The notes beneath the pieces are model-generated. The model saw only the letters and a list, made by a program, of their open reading frames with translations. It was not told where the DNA came from and searched no databases. A DNA stretch of 64,000 bases from Oenococcus kitaharae DSM 17330. GTDB lineage: Bacteria > Bacillota > Bacilli > Lactobacillales > Lactobacillaceae. The position numbers were made by a program, and so were the translations under genes. The stretch is taken from the NCBI RefSeq assembly GCF_000241055.1, contig NZ_CM001398.1:1537163-1601162 (forward strand). The letters run 5' to 3'. This document shows positions 44,521 to 53,295 of this stretch, piece by piece (the stretch's first letter is position 1; every line of letters begins with the position of its first letter).

Positions 44521-45917
44521 TAATTAATTTTTCTTTTTGGATTCAAAATACCCATGGGATCAAAAAGATTTTTCAGCTGGTGCTGAATCACATCGACGTC
44601 ATCACCCAGTTCTTCGTTGGTCCATAGGTTTTTTGACATGCCAACCGCGTGCTCACCGGAAATTGTCCCGCCCAGCGCCAAGGTCTTATAAAATAAGCGG
44701 CGGATGCCTTCAATCACGGTGTCTGGCGGTGTTGGCTGACCGTCCCAAAGCAAGCTTGGATGCAGATTGCCATCCCCAGCATGTCCGGCCGTGTAAATAT
44801 CTAACGATAAGTCTTTGGCCGTCTGATCAATAAAATCCGTCATCACGGCTAATTGTGATAAAGGCACAGCCATGTCTTCCATGATGTGATACTTCGTATT
44901 GGCAAAAACAGCCGGCAGCATGTCCTGACGCAGTTTGACCAATTGTGCTGCTTTAACTGGATCATCAGTGACCGTAATATTCCAAGCCTGATGTTCCTTT
45001 AAAATTTTTTCAGAAACTTGGAGTTGCGTGTTGCTGGCACCATCGAAACCGAAAATCAGCATGGCTGAACTGGCCGTTTTGGCAAAATGACTGTGTTCGT
45101 ATTGGTCCAAAGCCTGAACTGTTTTTCCGTCTAAAGCTTCCAGCATTGTCGGATACAGGCCGGACATCCGTAAGGCCTGAACACCCTTGGCCAGTTTGGT
45201 CATATCATCAAAGAAAGCAATGCCGCGGATCGTCTTGCCATAAGGGATTGGAAACAATTTAACCGTCACTTCTGTAATAATGCCAAAAGTACCTTCGGAA
45301 CCGACAAAAAGCTGCGTTAAGTCATAACCAAAAGCTTGTTTCAACGTCCGGCCGCCAAGTTTGATTTCATGGCCGTTTGCCAGCATCACTTTCAAACCTA
45401 GCACTGAATCTTTAGTCGCCCCGTAACGTGCCCCGCTAAGGCCGCCAGCATTCGTCGAAGCATTGCCGCCGATCGAAGATAATGGCTTAGAGGCTGGATC
45501 CGGCGCATAAAACAAGCCTTGTTTGCGGGCAGCTGTATCCAAATCCTGATTAATCACGCCAGGCTCGACGACAGCTAATCCGTCGCCTTGGCTGATCTCA
45601 ATAATATGATTCAGCTTGGCAACTGAGAGAATAATTCCACCATTAACGCCGTCAGCACCAATCACAGTACTGGTATCAGCACCTTGAGCGACAATCGGTA
45701 AATGGAATTTCATGGCGGTTTTTAAAACGCCGCGGATGTCATCTTTGTCGCCGACGACCACATAAGCGAAAATTTTGCCGTCAATCTGGTCTTGCGCCCG
45801 CCCATTAGCCGTGTGTTCCTCAGCTGGCCGATCGCCGATATGAATTTCGGCATGAGGCGCAGACCGTTTCAAATAATCAAGCATTTCCTGATTGCTGTAA
45901 GCTGTAAAAACTGCCAT
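44520..45917 (-). CDS. FAD-linked oxidase, GlcD/D-lactate dehydrogenase type
   Basis: This 465-residue flavoprotein has an FAD-binding PCMH domain (VVAQGADTS-type loop; SIGGNASTNAGGLSGARYG near residue 150) and a C-terminal FAD-oxidase domain ending with HAGDGNLHPSLL and SGEHAVGMSKN. It oxidises a 2-hydroxy acid such as glycolate or D-lactate; the acceptor is unknown. AAAGGA precedes the ATG. The promoter TTGACA-17-TAAAAC is followed by the shared TACTTACT dyad. Confidence 0.9.
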   Translation of the reverse strand: MAVFTAYSNQEMLDYLKRSAPHAEIHIGDRPAEEHTANGRAQDQIDGKIFAYVVVGDKDDIRGVLKTAMKFHLPIVAQGADTSTVIGADGVNGGIILSVAKLNHIIEISQGDGLAVVEPGVINQDLDTAARKQGLFYAPDPASKPLSSIGGNASTNAGGLSGARYGATKDSVLGLKVMLANGHEIKLGGRTLKQAFGYDLTQLFVGSEGTFGIITEVTVKLFPIPYGKTIRGIAFFDDMTKLAKGVQALRMSGLYPTMLEALDGKTVQALDQYEHSHFAKTASSAMLIFGFDGASNTQLQVSEKILKEHQAWNITVTDDPVKAAQLVKLRQDMLPAVFANTKYHIMEDMAVPLSQLAVMTDFIDQTAKDLSLDIYTAGHAGDGNLHPSLLWDGQPTPPDTVIEGIRRLFYKTLALGGTISGEHAVGMSKNLWTNEELGDDVDVIQHQLKNLFDPMGILNPKRKIN

Positions 45918-45996
45918 TTTAAGATCCTTTCAAGATGAATTGCTGCATTTTTTTAGTCCGTTTGAAATGGTGTTTTTAAAAAAACATGCAACCATT

Positions 45997-46012
45997 TACT
46001 TACTAAAAGTAA
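45997..46012 (-). promoter_or_regulatory. TACTTACT dyad operator, site D
   Basis: TACTTACTAAAAGTAA has arms TTACT and AGTAA. It lies some 15-30 bases downstream of the probable -10 of the FAD oxidase gene. Confidence 0.6.
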
Positions 46013-46150
46013 CAATAAATCAGTTTTACAGCGAATAAGCAAACATGTCAAGGATTAAAAGTATTTGTGAACCAATCATTCAAATAAAGACGGTCAAAAT
46101 AAAAAACCAGCCTTAATTTGAGACCAGTTTTTAATGAAAAGTGAATTAAG

Positions 46151-46402
46151 TCATTTATTACTTTTTGTCGTTAACCAAGAAACAATTAAGACCACGACAA
46201 CGGCGCCAATAATGGATTGGAAAATAGCAATTCCTGCAACGTGCCAACCCCAGTCTCCGAGAATGGTTTCGCCGAGCCATGAACCAACCAAGCCGGCAAC
46301 AATATTGGCAATCCAGCCCATTGACTGGCCTTTACTTGTAATCGCACCAGCGATTGCACCGATGATCGCACCGATGATTAATACCCAAAGCAAATGAAAC
46401 AT
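46151..46402 (-). CDS. GlsB/YeaQ/YmgE-family membrane protein
   Basis: This 83-residue protein has three hydrophobic helices rich in Gly and Ile and the family pattern IGAIAGAI, GWIANIVAGLVGSWLG. The family is linked with stress responses; the exact role is unknown. GGAAAGGA precedes the ATG. Confidence 0.9.
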   Translation of the reverse strand: MFHLLWVLIIGAIIGAIAGAITSKGQSMGWIANIVAGLVGSWLGETILGDWGWHVAGIAIFQSIIGAVVVVLIVSWLTTKSNK

Positions 46403-46545
46403 GATAATTCCTTTCCGGAGCTATTTTATGGGCCTCACTTGGCCACAACTCCATTTTAACAAAAATCACAAAGTCATCTTTTTTCCGTATTAAACACCCG
46501 ATTGATTTTGGAAACATTCGGCTTTTGTATAATTGAAGTATTGGT

Positions 46546-46560
46546 AAGCGCTTTCCGATT
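46546..46560 (+). promoter_or_regulatory. AAGCGCTT element, cre-like
   Basis: AAGCGCTTTCC lies about 13 bases downstream of a TATAAT (46528-46533) that probably serves the RibD-C gene. It mismatches the cre consensus at two fixed positions, so CcpA binding is doubtful. Confidence 0.25.
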
Positions 46561-46589
46561 ATCAAAATAATCTCTGAGGAAGAATACAA

Positions 46590-47165
46590 ATGAGAAAACT
46601 AGTTCTGTTTTTACATGCTTCACTTGATGGTTTTGTAGAAGGGCCCAAGGGCGCCATGGATATTGGCTGGATTGCCTATGATTCTGATTTGGAAAAATAT
46701 GCAGAAAAAGTTCTGAGCACTGCCGACACTGTTATTTGGGGCCGCGGAACATATCAGATGATGTATGATTATTGGCCGACAGTTCCAACTAACCCATCAG
46801 CTTCACCATATGAAAGGCGTCATGCCGATTGGATAGAAAAGGTAGACAAGGTTGTGTTTTCCAAAACACTCACGGAAGTCGAATGGCATCACACACGGCT
46901 TGTCAAAGATCATATCGAAAAAGAAATCAATCGCCTAAAACAGCGGCCAGGTCAAGACCTGGTGATACTCGGAAGCCCTAGACTAGCCCACTCTTTGATG
47001 GCACTGGATTTAATTGATGAGTATAAGATCACCATTTCACCTGTCCTGCTTGGCCAGGGGCTGCCTTTATTTCAGGGCCTTAAGCAGAAAGTTAACTTAA
47101 AACTGCTTGAAAATCAAAGCTTTGATTCCGGCGCCCTAGGCCTGACTTATCAAGCGATACGGTAG
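46590..47165 (+). CDS. Dihydrofolate reductase family protein (RibD C-terminal type)
   Basis: This 191-residue protein begins with LFLHASLDGFVEG, and it has WGRGTYQMM and VILGSPRLAHSLMALDLIDEYKI, the motifs of the RibD-C reductases related to dihydrofolate reductase. It binds NADPH; the substrate is unknown. GAGGAAG precedes the ATG. Confidence 0.9.
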   Translation: MRKLVLFLHASLDGFVEGPKGAMDIGWIAYDSDLEKYAEKVLSTADTVIWGRGTYQMMYDYWPTVPTNPSASPYERRHADWIEKVDKVVFSKTLTEVEWHHTRLVKDHIEKEINRLKQRPGQDLVILGSPRLAHSLMALDLIDEYKITISPVLLGQGLPLFQGLKQKVNLKLLENQSFDSGALGLTYQAIR

Positions 47166-47260
47166 AGCTATCGCAAACATTTTTTGTCTGTCATTTGCTA
47201 CAATCAACTACAAAACAAGTTGATCTTGCCAGCTGGTGGAGCGGAAAAATAATCGGATAG

Positions 47261-47773
47261 ATGCTGCAGATAAGATTCCTAAATGAAAATGATTTTGACC
47301 AATATCGACAAGTACGATTAGCTGCTTTATTGTCGGATCCTAACGCATTTGGCTCAACTTATGGAGAAGAAAGCCATTATCCGGCCCAGCATTTTGAAGA
47401 CCGCCTCCAAAACAATAATGGTCGCTTTATCGTAGGGGCTTTTATGGGATCTGATTTGATTTGTATTGCGGCTCTTAGAAGGCTAAGCAATCAAAAAGAG
47501 CAGCATAAAGCAGAATTAGTCTCAGTCTATTGTTTACCGGAATATCGCCATCAGGGTATCGCACGGAAAACAATTCAATTCTGCATTGACCGGGCTCGGC
47601 AAGCCGAGGGTCTGAGACAAATTCTACTGGCCGTTTCAGCCCATAATCAACAAGCAATCAGTTTATACAGATCGCTAGGCTTTACCAAATACGGCACCGA
47701 ACCCGATTCCTTATTCGATGGCAAACGATATTTCGATGAAGACTTAATGATTCTCATGTTAAAAAAAGACTAA
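47261..47773 (+). CDS. GNAT-family N-acetyltransferase
   Basis: This single acetyltransferase domain of 170 residues has VYCLPEYRHQGIARKTIQF as the acetyl-CoA-binding motif near residue 90 and the LYRSLGFTKYG ending. There is an in-frame stop directly before the ATG, so the start is fixed at or after 47261. A GGTGGAG lies 20 bases upstream, further than usual. Confidence 0.88.
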   Translation: MLQIRFLNENDFDQYRQVRLAALLSDPNAFGSTYGEESHYPAQHFEDRLQNNNGRFIVGAFMGSDLICIAALRRLSNQKEQHKAELVSVYCLPEYRHQGIARKTIQFCIDRARQAEGLRQILLAVSAHNQQAISLYRSLGFTKYGTEPDSLFDGKRYFDEDLMILMLKKD

Positions 47774-47777
47774 TATT

Positions 47778-48182
47778 TCACTCGGCCACTGTTACTTCGA
47801 CTTTGATACGGTCGGGATCCTCAAAATATAAGGCATAATAACCCTCGCCGCCAGCATAAGGATAACGGTCGGCATAGAGTTCTTTATAAGCTTTGTCGGC
47901 TAGCTCTTTTCTTAAATGATCAATTTCCTGCCTGCTGGACATATAAAAAGCCAAATGATTCAGGCCAATATGCGTGCGATTGTAATTAAAAGCCAGTTTG
48001 TCCTGATCCGTTTGGGTAAACACCAAATATGTGTCATTCAAAATGAAACTGATGCCCTTATCCCACTGCTGGTAGATTTTGTAATTCAGATGCGAGACCA
48101 ACAACCATGACCAGAATTTTGTCGTAGCTGCGAGATCGGAAACATAGATTTCAACGTGGCTGATACCGCCTTTTTTAATCAT
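47778..48182 (-). CDS. VOC-superfamily (glyoxalase-like) protein
   Basis: This 134-residue protein has two beta-alpha-beta-beta-beta units. ISHVEIYV (His) starts the first, and IGLNHLAFY (His) and YALYFEDPDRIKVEV (Glu) form the second, matching glyoxalase-type metal ligands. Its substrate is unknown. It is 8 bases after the HIT gene, an operon. Confidence 0.88.
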   Translation of the reverse strand: MIKKGGISHVEIYVSDLAATTKFWSWLLVSHLNYKIYQQWDKGISFILNDTYLVFTQTDQDKLAFNYNRTHIGLNHLAFYMSSRQEIDHLRKELADKAYKELYADRYPYAGGEGYYALYFEDPDRIKVEVTVAE

Positions 48183-48190
48183 AAAAACTC

Positions 48191-48661
48191 CTAGTTATTT
48201 TCGTCGGCCAACAGGACTTTTTTCAAAGCCGCGGCAAGCGCGCTTTTCATATTAGATAATTCAGCTGGTGACGGCCGATTATCATTTGAAAACATCTTCT
48301 CTTTTGGCAGCCACCAAACCGGACCCGCAATTGGCATATCATTTTCTCGCCGAGGAAACAAATGCCAATGCAGATGGGCATCCCCGTTTCCCAACAGCTC
48401 GCAATTCATTTTTTCAGCCATAAAAGCGTCAGAGACTGCCTGGCTCACAAGACTCATTTCGTGAAGAAACAAATCTTCATAAGCCCTTGGCAAAAAGTGC
48501 AGTTCTGTCTCGTGCTCTTTGCATAAAAATAAGGTGTAGCCCTTGAAAAATTGATGATCACCGAGGACAACATACCCGGTTTGTAATTCAGCGACAAAAT
48601 AAGGATTGGTGCCCTTTTTAATCATGTCGATTCGGCGGCAAATTTCACAATTATCTGTCAT
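48191..48661 (-). CDS. HIT-family nucleotide hydrolase or transferase
   Basis: This 156-residue protein has the His triad HLHWHLFPR near residue 96 and two N-terminal cysteines (CEIC) that may bind zinc. HIT proteins split phosphate bonds of nucleotide derivatives. AAAGGAG precedes the ATG. It is transcribed with the VOC gene. Confidence 0.92.
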   Translation of the reverse strand: MTDNCEICRRIDMIKKGTNPYFVAELQTGYVVLGDHQFFKGYTLFLCKEHETELHFLPRAYEDLFLHEMSLVSQAVSDAFMAEKMNCELLGNGDAHLHWHLFPRRENDMPIAGPVWWLPKEKMFSNDNRPSPAELSNMKSALAAALKKVLLADENN

Positions 48662-48751
48662 GGATGCTCCTTTGAATACAACAGTATCATAAGCAGGTCC
48701 AGACCTAATCTAATTGCGCTCTGTCATGAAAACGCAGAAACGGAGAAATTA

Positions 48752-48979
48752 TTATTCGAGCAGCTTTGATAGTTTGTCAGGCCTAAATCCAGACCAGCTT
48801 TCACCAGCAGCAACCACATATGGCGTTTGTTTGATGCCACGAGCTCGTAACCATGCCAACTGTTTAGCATTCGACGGATCGCTGATATTAATTGAATCAA
48901 AAGGTATATCGCGTTCCCGCAGCCAGCGCATCGTGGCATGGCACTGCGGGCAATTGTCTTTAATATAAATCGTCAGCAT
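48752..48979 (-). CDS. nrdH: NrdH-like glutaredoxin
   Basis: This 75-residue redoxin starts with MLTIYIKDNCPQCHATMRWL, carrying the CxxC pair, and ends with WSGFRPDKL, a pattern of NrdH proteins that reduce class Ib ribonucleotide reductase. The start at 48979 is chosen for homology; the open frame runs further back without support. The nrdEF genes are not in the window. Confidence 0.88.
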   Translation of the reverse strand: MLTIYIKDNCPQCHATMRWLRERDIPFDSINISDPSNAKQLAWLRARGIKQTPYVVAAGESWSGFRPDKLSKLLE

Positions 48980-49144
48980 GGTTTTATCCACTACTAACAA
49001 TATACAAATACTGCCGACAAATTGACTTATTTTAAACGAATTTTCAGATTTGACTCTTTGAAAAAGGGACAGTGCGCATGACAAGAGTACAAAAAAAGCG
49101 CTATATCCCGCATTGACAAGAAATGCAGATAATAAACGCTGGTC

Positions 49145-49215
49145 AGGTGGTAACGGGAATCGGACCCGTGATAACGGTTTTGCAGACCGTCGCCTTACCG
49201 CTTGGCTATACCACC
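49145..49215 (-). tRNA. tRNA-Cys (GCA)
   Basis: The 71-base minus-strand sequence folds into a cloverleaf: acceptor arms GGTGGTA/TACCACC, an anticodon stem ACGGT/ACCGT around CTGCAAA with anticodon GCA, and a T-arm ACGGG/CCCGT. The discriminator is T as expected for tRNA-Cys. CCA is not encoded. Confidence 0.96.
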
Positions 49216-49269
49216 AAAAAGTCACCTTTAAAATCATAGCAAAAAGGACAGGTAAATGTTTTTAAACTT

Positions 49270-49275
49270 TATAAT
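49270..49275 (+). promoter_or_regulatory. -10 box for a probable leaderless transcript
   Basis: A perfect TATAAT ends 6 bases before the ATG at 49282, the usual distance to a transcription start. No ribosome site lies between. AGGACA at 49245-49250 is a poor -35. Confidence 0.55.
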
Positions 49276-49281
49276 TTAAGT

Positions 49282-50106
49282 ATGGACACGATTAAGCTAT
49301 TCGCAAGCGATCTCGACGGTACCTTTGTAACCGACAAAAAGACTTTTGATACGAAATATTTCAAAAACACGATCGAACAATTAGCAGCAAATCAGCAATT
49401 TTTTGTCGCTTCCTCTGGACGTTCATTTAACGGAATCGCGATGATTTTCAAAAGCTACATTAAAAAGTATAACATCAGCTTGGTCTCGCAGAACGGTGCT
49501 TCTGTTTTTGCGGACGGCCGCAACATTTTTCGCTCCGATATTGACCCGAATATTTTGGAAAAAATTTATACAGTCATTCCTGAACTCAGTGTCAAACCAG
49601 ATCGAATCATTTTCGAGGGGGATGACACGACTTACGCGCCAGATTATCAAAAGCAGGCTAATCTGGAAAAAATCAGTTTCTATAATCCAAAAATGAAAAC
49701 CATTCACCGTTTTTCAGAAATTAACGAACCTATCGAAAAGATTGCGATTTTCTGGCATGACAGCGATCAAAAACTCATGGCCGAAGAATTAATCGCCAAA
49801 ACTAAAATTCAAGGAGTCCGGGCTACTTCTTCAGGTTATGGTGCGATTGACATCATTAACCGCGGCATTTCTAAAGCAATCGGTTTGCAAAAATTAGGCT
49901 CGTATCTGGGCTTGCACCATGACCAGATGGCCGCCTTCGGGGATGGCGAAAATGACCTGGAAATGCTCTACTACGTGGCTCATCCCTACGTTATGCCTAA
50001 TGCACCGGACTTCATCAAAAAAGAGTTTGCAGGCGACCAAATTGCCCTGGCTGACAATAACCACGATGGTGTCTTAAAGACAATCAACCAAATCATTGCA
50101 AAATAA
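49282..50106 (+). CDS. HAD-superfamily Cof-type phosphatase
   Basis: This 274-residue phosphatase has DLDGTF near residue 10 as the nucleophile motif, SSGRSF near residue 43, a lysine in the ISKAIGLQKL segment and GDGENDLEML near residue 215. It is a paralog of the HAD protein at 14796-15617; both end with a DNNHDGVL segment. There is no Shine-Dalgarno site, and the -10 box position predicts a leaderless mRNA. Substrate is unknown. Confidence 0.88.
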   Translation: MDTIKLFASDLDGTFVTDKKTFDTKYFKNTIEQLAANQQFFVASSGRSFNGIAMIFKSYIKKYNISLVSQNGASVFADGRNIFRSDIDPNILEKIYTVIPELSVKPDRIIFEGDDTTYAPDYQKQANLEKISFYNPKMKTIHRFSEINEPIEKIAIFWHDSDQKLMAEELIAKTKIQGVRATSSGYGAIDIINRGISKAIGLQKLGSYLGLHHDQMAAFGDGENDLEMLYYVAHPYVMPNAPDFIKKEFAGDQIALADNNHDGVLKTINQIIAK

Positions 50107-50146
50107 AAACCACGATCGGTTATCTGAGCCTCATCGTGGTTTTTAT
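50105..50146. terminator. Bidirectional terminator
   Basis: AAACCACGAT and ATCGTGGTTT form a 10-bp stem flanked by A and T runs between two convergent genes. Confidence 0.85.
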
Positions 50147-50148
50147 TT

Positions 50149-52539
50149 TTAAGCCAAACGCAAGCTTATTTGGCTAGCTGTATTTGGAACAGTCACGGTA
50201 ACAAGCCCTTCTGATTGTGCCGCCTCACAGGTTTGGCCATCAATTTTCAAATCCATCACCTGTTTGGCATGAATGACGAATTGGAAATGATCATATTGCT
50301 GAGTGTATTGAGCTGTCGGCTCACTAATTTGGATCGTTAATTGATCGCCCTTTCTGATCTGACGAAAATCATAGAGATTATAGACACCATCACGATAGTC
50401 GAAACTTTCACCATCATCACGATAATGTTCATAAAGACTTTGCCCATCATCAGTCAGAGGATAAACATCTAGGGTCAGTTCTGTAATTTGCTTCTCGCCA
50501 ACATAATTTTGCACCGGATACAAAGGTATTGTGCTTCCCTCCTTGACATAAATCGGGCAGGTATCCAAAGGTGTTTGCTTGACAATATACTGACCGCCCT
50601 GAAAAATTTCCTGGGTCCAATAATCAATCCAGCGATTGCCCTTTGGCAGATAAACGGTCCGCGCCTTTTGACCTTGTGCCACAACTGGCGCGACAAGCAG
50701 ATTAGAGCCGCTCATGAATTCATCATTAATTTCGTAAACAGCTTCATCATCTTGATAATCCAACAGCAAAGGCCGAATCATGGCCAGGCCGCTGCTTTCT
50801 TCAGCGTGCATGATGTCGTAAAAATAAGGGAGCAGACGGTACCGCAGTCTGATGTATTTGCGATTAATCGCCTCAGTCTGCTGATCAAAGGCCCAAGGTT
50901 CCTGATCGCGCGTGAAGACACTGGAATGATTTCGGAAAAGTGCCGTAAAAGTACCAACCTGCACCCAGCGTGACAAAAGTTCAGCTGTTGCATCAAAGCC
51001 AAATCCACCAACATCAGTTCCACTAAAGGCAAATCCGCTCAGACCCAAATTCATCAGCATCGGCAACGACATGCGCAAATGTTCCCATAAACTTTGATTA
51101 TCGCCAGTCCAGATCGTTGAATATTTCTGCGTGCCGGCATAGGCTGCCCGCGTAATCACAAATGGACGTTTGTTCGTGGCTGCCTTAATCCCTTTGTAGG
51201 TCGCTTTGGACATATAGAGCCCATAGACATTGTGAATTTCGCGATGATCAGTCAGACGCCCATCGTTGTTGAATTGCACATCATCCGGCAAAGGTCCGTT
51301 AAAACTAGCCGGTTCATTCATATCGTTCCAAACACCAGCGACACCATGATTGACGAGGATTTTCTGATTCTCAGCCCACCATTTCCGAACCGGTTGATTT
51401 GCGAAATCAGGATATAAAGCGTCTCCAGGCCAGACACGATTCACATAGGGCAGCCCGTCTTTATCAGTCGCAAAATAGTGATTTTCGACACCTTGATCGT
51501 AAATGGCATAACCTTGATCCTTTTTAACACCAGGATCGATGATTGTAACCACTTTAAATCCTTTATCCTGCAGTTTTTTCAGCATCTTCTCATGATCGGG
51601 AAACTTTTTGTCGTCCCAAGTGAAGACACGATAACCATCCATGTAATCAATATCAAGATACAAAACATCACACGGAATGCCCTTTGCTCGAAAATCGTCA
51701 GCAATCTCTTCTAAACGTTTTTCCGGCGCATAAGACCATCTTGACTGCTGGTAACCAAGTGTCCATAACTGCGGCAGTGGTGTCCGGCCAGTCAAAAAAG
51801 TATAACCGCTGACTACTTCTTTAGACGAGGGACCATAAATAAAGTAGTAATCAAGATTGCCATCAACCGCGCTGAATGAGTAGTAGCGACTGTTTTCCTT
51901 GCCAAAGTCAAAGAACGTTTTGTAACTATTATCAAAGAAAATACCATAAGCGATCTTGTTTGTCAGAGCGATGAAAAAAGGAATCGATTTGTAAAGACTC
52001 TCAAAGCTTTCAACATGTGGATTTGGATCGTCTGTATTCCACATCTTATAGTGATAGCCGCGCTTATTTAAATGGCCTGTTTTATCTCCCAAGCCATAGA
52101 AATAGCTATCTGGCTGCAATTGCTTTAGAACACGGATTTTCTGAGCCGCCTGCTCGGCTTCGAATTTGTGCCCTTCCTCAGCTGCCATATCCAAGTCGCT
52201 TCCGGTGCCGTGGCGGACAAAGGGCCGATCCTCACCACGATAATCAGCACAAAGCAGATTACCAGCCAAATCGTAAATATCGACGATAAAATTATCAGCA
52301 ATTACGGCTTTTAATCGGCTTGTATAGATGAGCACTTGGCCATCTATAAAATCTGTCTTGACCTCACCCGGAGCCGGCTGTAAATCTTCGATTGCTTTAG
52401 ACAGATGCCGCTCTGAAGAGATCGGCGAGAAAAAATTGATAATCGATGGCGTGATAACCGTAACGTCGGCTTTGCCATGTTCAAATTCAATTGAAACAAC
52501 ATTGTCCTTCACTCCGTAATACTTAATTTTTCCAAACAT
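50149..52539 (-). CDS. GH31 alpha-glucosidase
   Basis: This 796-residue glycoside hydrolase has the GH31 nucleophile motif GVWNDMNEP near residue 405 and the acid/base aspartate in SGTDVGGFGF near residue 508. An N-terminal beta domain and C-terminal beta domains flank the barrel. There is no signal peptide, so it acts in the cytoplasm on imported alpha-glucosides. It is the last gene of a carbohydrate locus with its own LacI regulator. Alpha-xylosidase activity is possible in this family. Confidence 0.93.
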   Translation of the reverse strand: MFGKIKYYGVKDNVVSIEFEHGKADVTVITPSIINFFSPISSERHLSKAIEDLQPAPGEVKTDFIDGQVLIYTSRLKAVIADNFIVDIYDLAGNLLCADYRGEDRPFVRHGTGSDLDMAAEEGHKFEAEQAAQKIRVLKQLQPDSYFYGLGDKTGHLNKRGYHYKMWNTDDPNPHVESFESLYKSIPFFIALTNKIAYGIFFDNSYKTFFDFGKENSRYYSFSAVDGNLDYYFIYGPSSKEVVSGYTFLTGRTPLPQLWTLGYQQSRWSYAPEKRLEEIADDFRAKGIPCDVLYLDIDYMDGYRVFTWDDKKFPDHEKMLKKLQDKGFKVVTIIDPGVKKDQGYAIYDQGVENHYFATDKDGLPYVNRVWPGDALYPDFANQPVRKWWAENQKILVNHGVAGVWNDMNEPASFNGPLPDDVQFNNDGRLTDHREIHNVYGLYMSKATYKGIKAATNKRPFVITRAAYAGTQKYSTIWTGDNQSLWEHLRMSLPMLMNLGLSGFAFSGTDVGGFGFDATAELLSRWVQVGTFTALFRNHSSVFTRDQEPWAFDQQTEAINRKYIRLRYRLLPYFYDIMHAEESSGLAMIRPLLLDYQDDEAVYEINDEFMSGSNLLVAPVVAQGQKARTVYLPKGNRWIDYWTQEIFQGGQYIVKQTPLDTCPIYVKEGSTIPLYPVQNYVGEKQITELTLDVYPLTDDGQSLYEHYRDDGESFDYRDGVYNLYDFRQIRKGDQLTIQISEPTAQYTQQYDHFQFVIHAKQVMDLKIDGQTCEAAQSEGLVTVTVPNTASQISLRLA

Positions 52540-52577
52540 AAATCTGAGATAATCCTTTCAATTGAATTTTTGTGAAA

Positions 52578-53276
52578 CTATTTTGCCTGTTGCGTATCAT
52601 TGGCCCGTTTGCTGATTTCTTTATCCAGACTTTTTTTGAAATAATGCATGACTAAAAGCACACAGATACCAGGAAACAGAATTGGCAATAAAGGCGGGAA
52701 AGTCGCCCACAATAGAAAAGCGATTCCCGCCACGTCAATCATCATGAGAAAGCTGTTAACGGGATGGGCAACCAGCATAAAAAAGCTATTAGCAGCATAA
52801 GCCCGATAAGACAACTGTTGATCTACAAGAAAACTGTAGAGAACTAAGAAGAAAAAAGGCAGCAGAACAAGTAGAACAATGAATACAGCGGCTAGAAAAG
52901 TGAATATCCGTGCATAATACCTCGCAGAGACGTAGAAGATAATCAGTAGGAACAAATTAACAAGGCCAAAAATGAGACTTTTTAAATAATCACGGCGGTA
53001 ATAGAATAGTCCCGTTTTCCAAGATGGGAAATGATGGCCATCTTTAAAATATCTCCTAGCTAAAGCGAGCGTTGTGACAGTTGCAGGGATTGCAGATATA
53101 GGCATGAAAAGCAGCCCGCTGGCAACGGCCGTTTGCACCATAGCACTATTCTTAGCCGTGAAAATCATGACCGCCAACAAAGCATAGGGAAAGTTCAATA
53201 CCCACCATATAGCCGATAAAAACAAAACTGGCGAAACAACATTAACAATCGTTCTACTTAACTTAATCCAATTCAT
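52578..53276 (-). CDS. DUF624 (YesL-like) membrane protein
   Basis: This 232-residue protein has about five membrane helices and a layout like the YesL family, usually found beside carbohydrate ABC transporters of this type. The gene order here (transporter, YesL-like, glycosidase) agrees. Function is unknown. Confidence 0.8.
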   Translation of the reverse strand: MNWIKLSRTIVNVVSPVLFLSAIWWVLNFPYALLAVMIFTAKNSAMVQTAVASGLLFMPISAIPATVTTLALARRYFKDGHHFPSWKTGLFYYRRDYLKSLIFGLVNLFLLIIFYVSARYYARIFTFLAAVFIVLLVLLPFFFLVLYSFLVDQQLSYRAYAANSFFMLVAHPVNSFLMMIDVAGIAFLLWATFPPLLPILFPGICVLLVMHYFKKSLDKEISKRANDTQQAK

Positions 53277-53295
53277 TTAATCCCTCTTCACGAAA

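Noticed and set aside
46101-46135. Terminator downstream of the GlsB-family gene
   Set aside because: The two ACCAG copies are direct, not inverted, repeats, so no stem forms.
46546-46560. A second true cre site at the RibD-C gene
   Set aside because: AAGCGCTT is present, but two fixed consensus positions differ. It is kept only as a low-confidence element.
47203-47224. ATCAAC/GTTGAT inverted repeat before the GNAT gene
   Set aside because: The arms are 6 bases with a 10-base gap and no matching copy elsewhere. It is likely to arise by chance.
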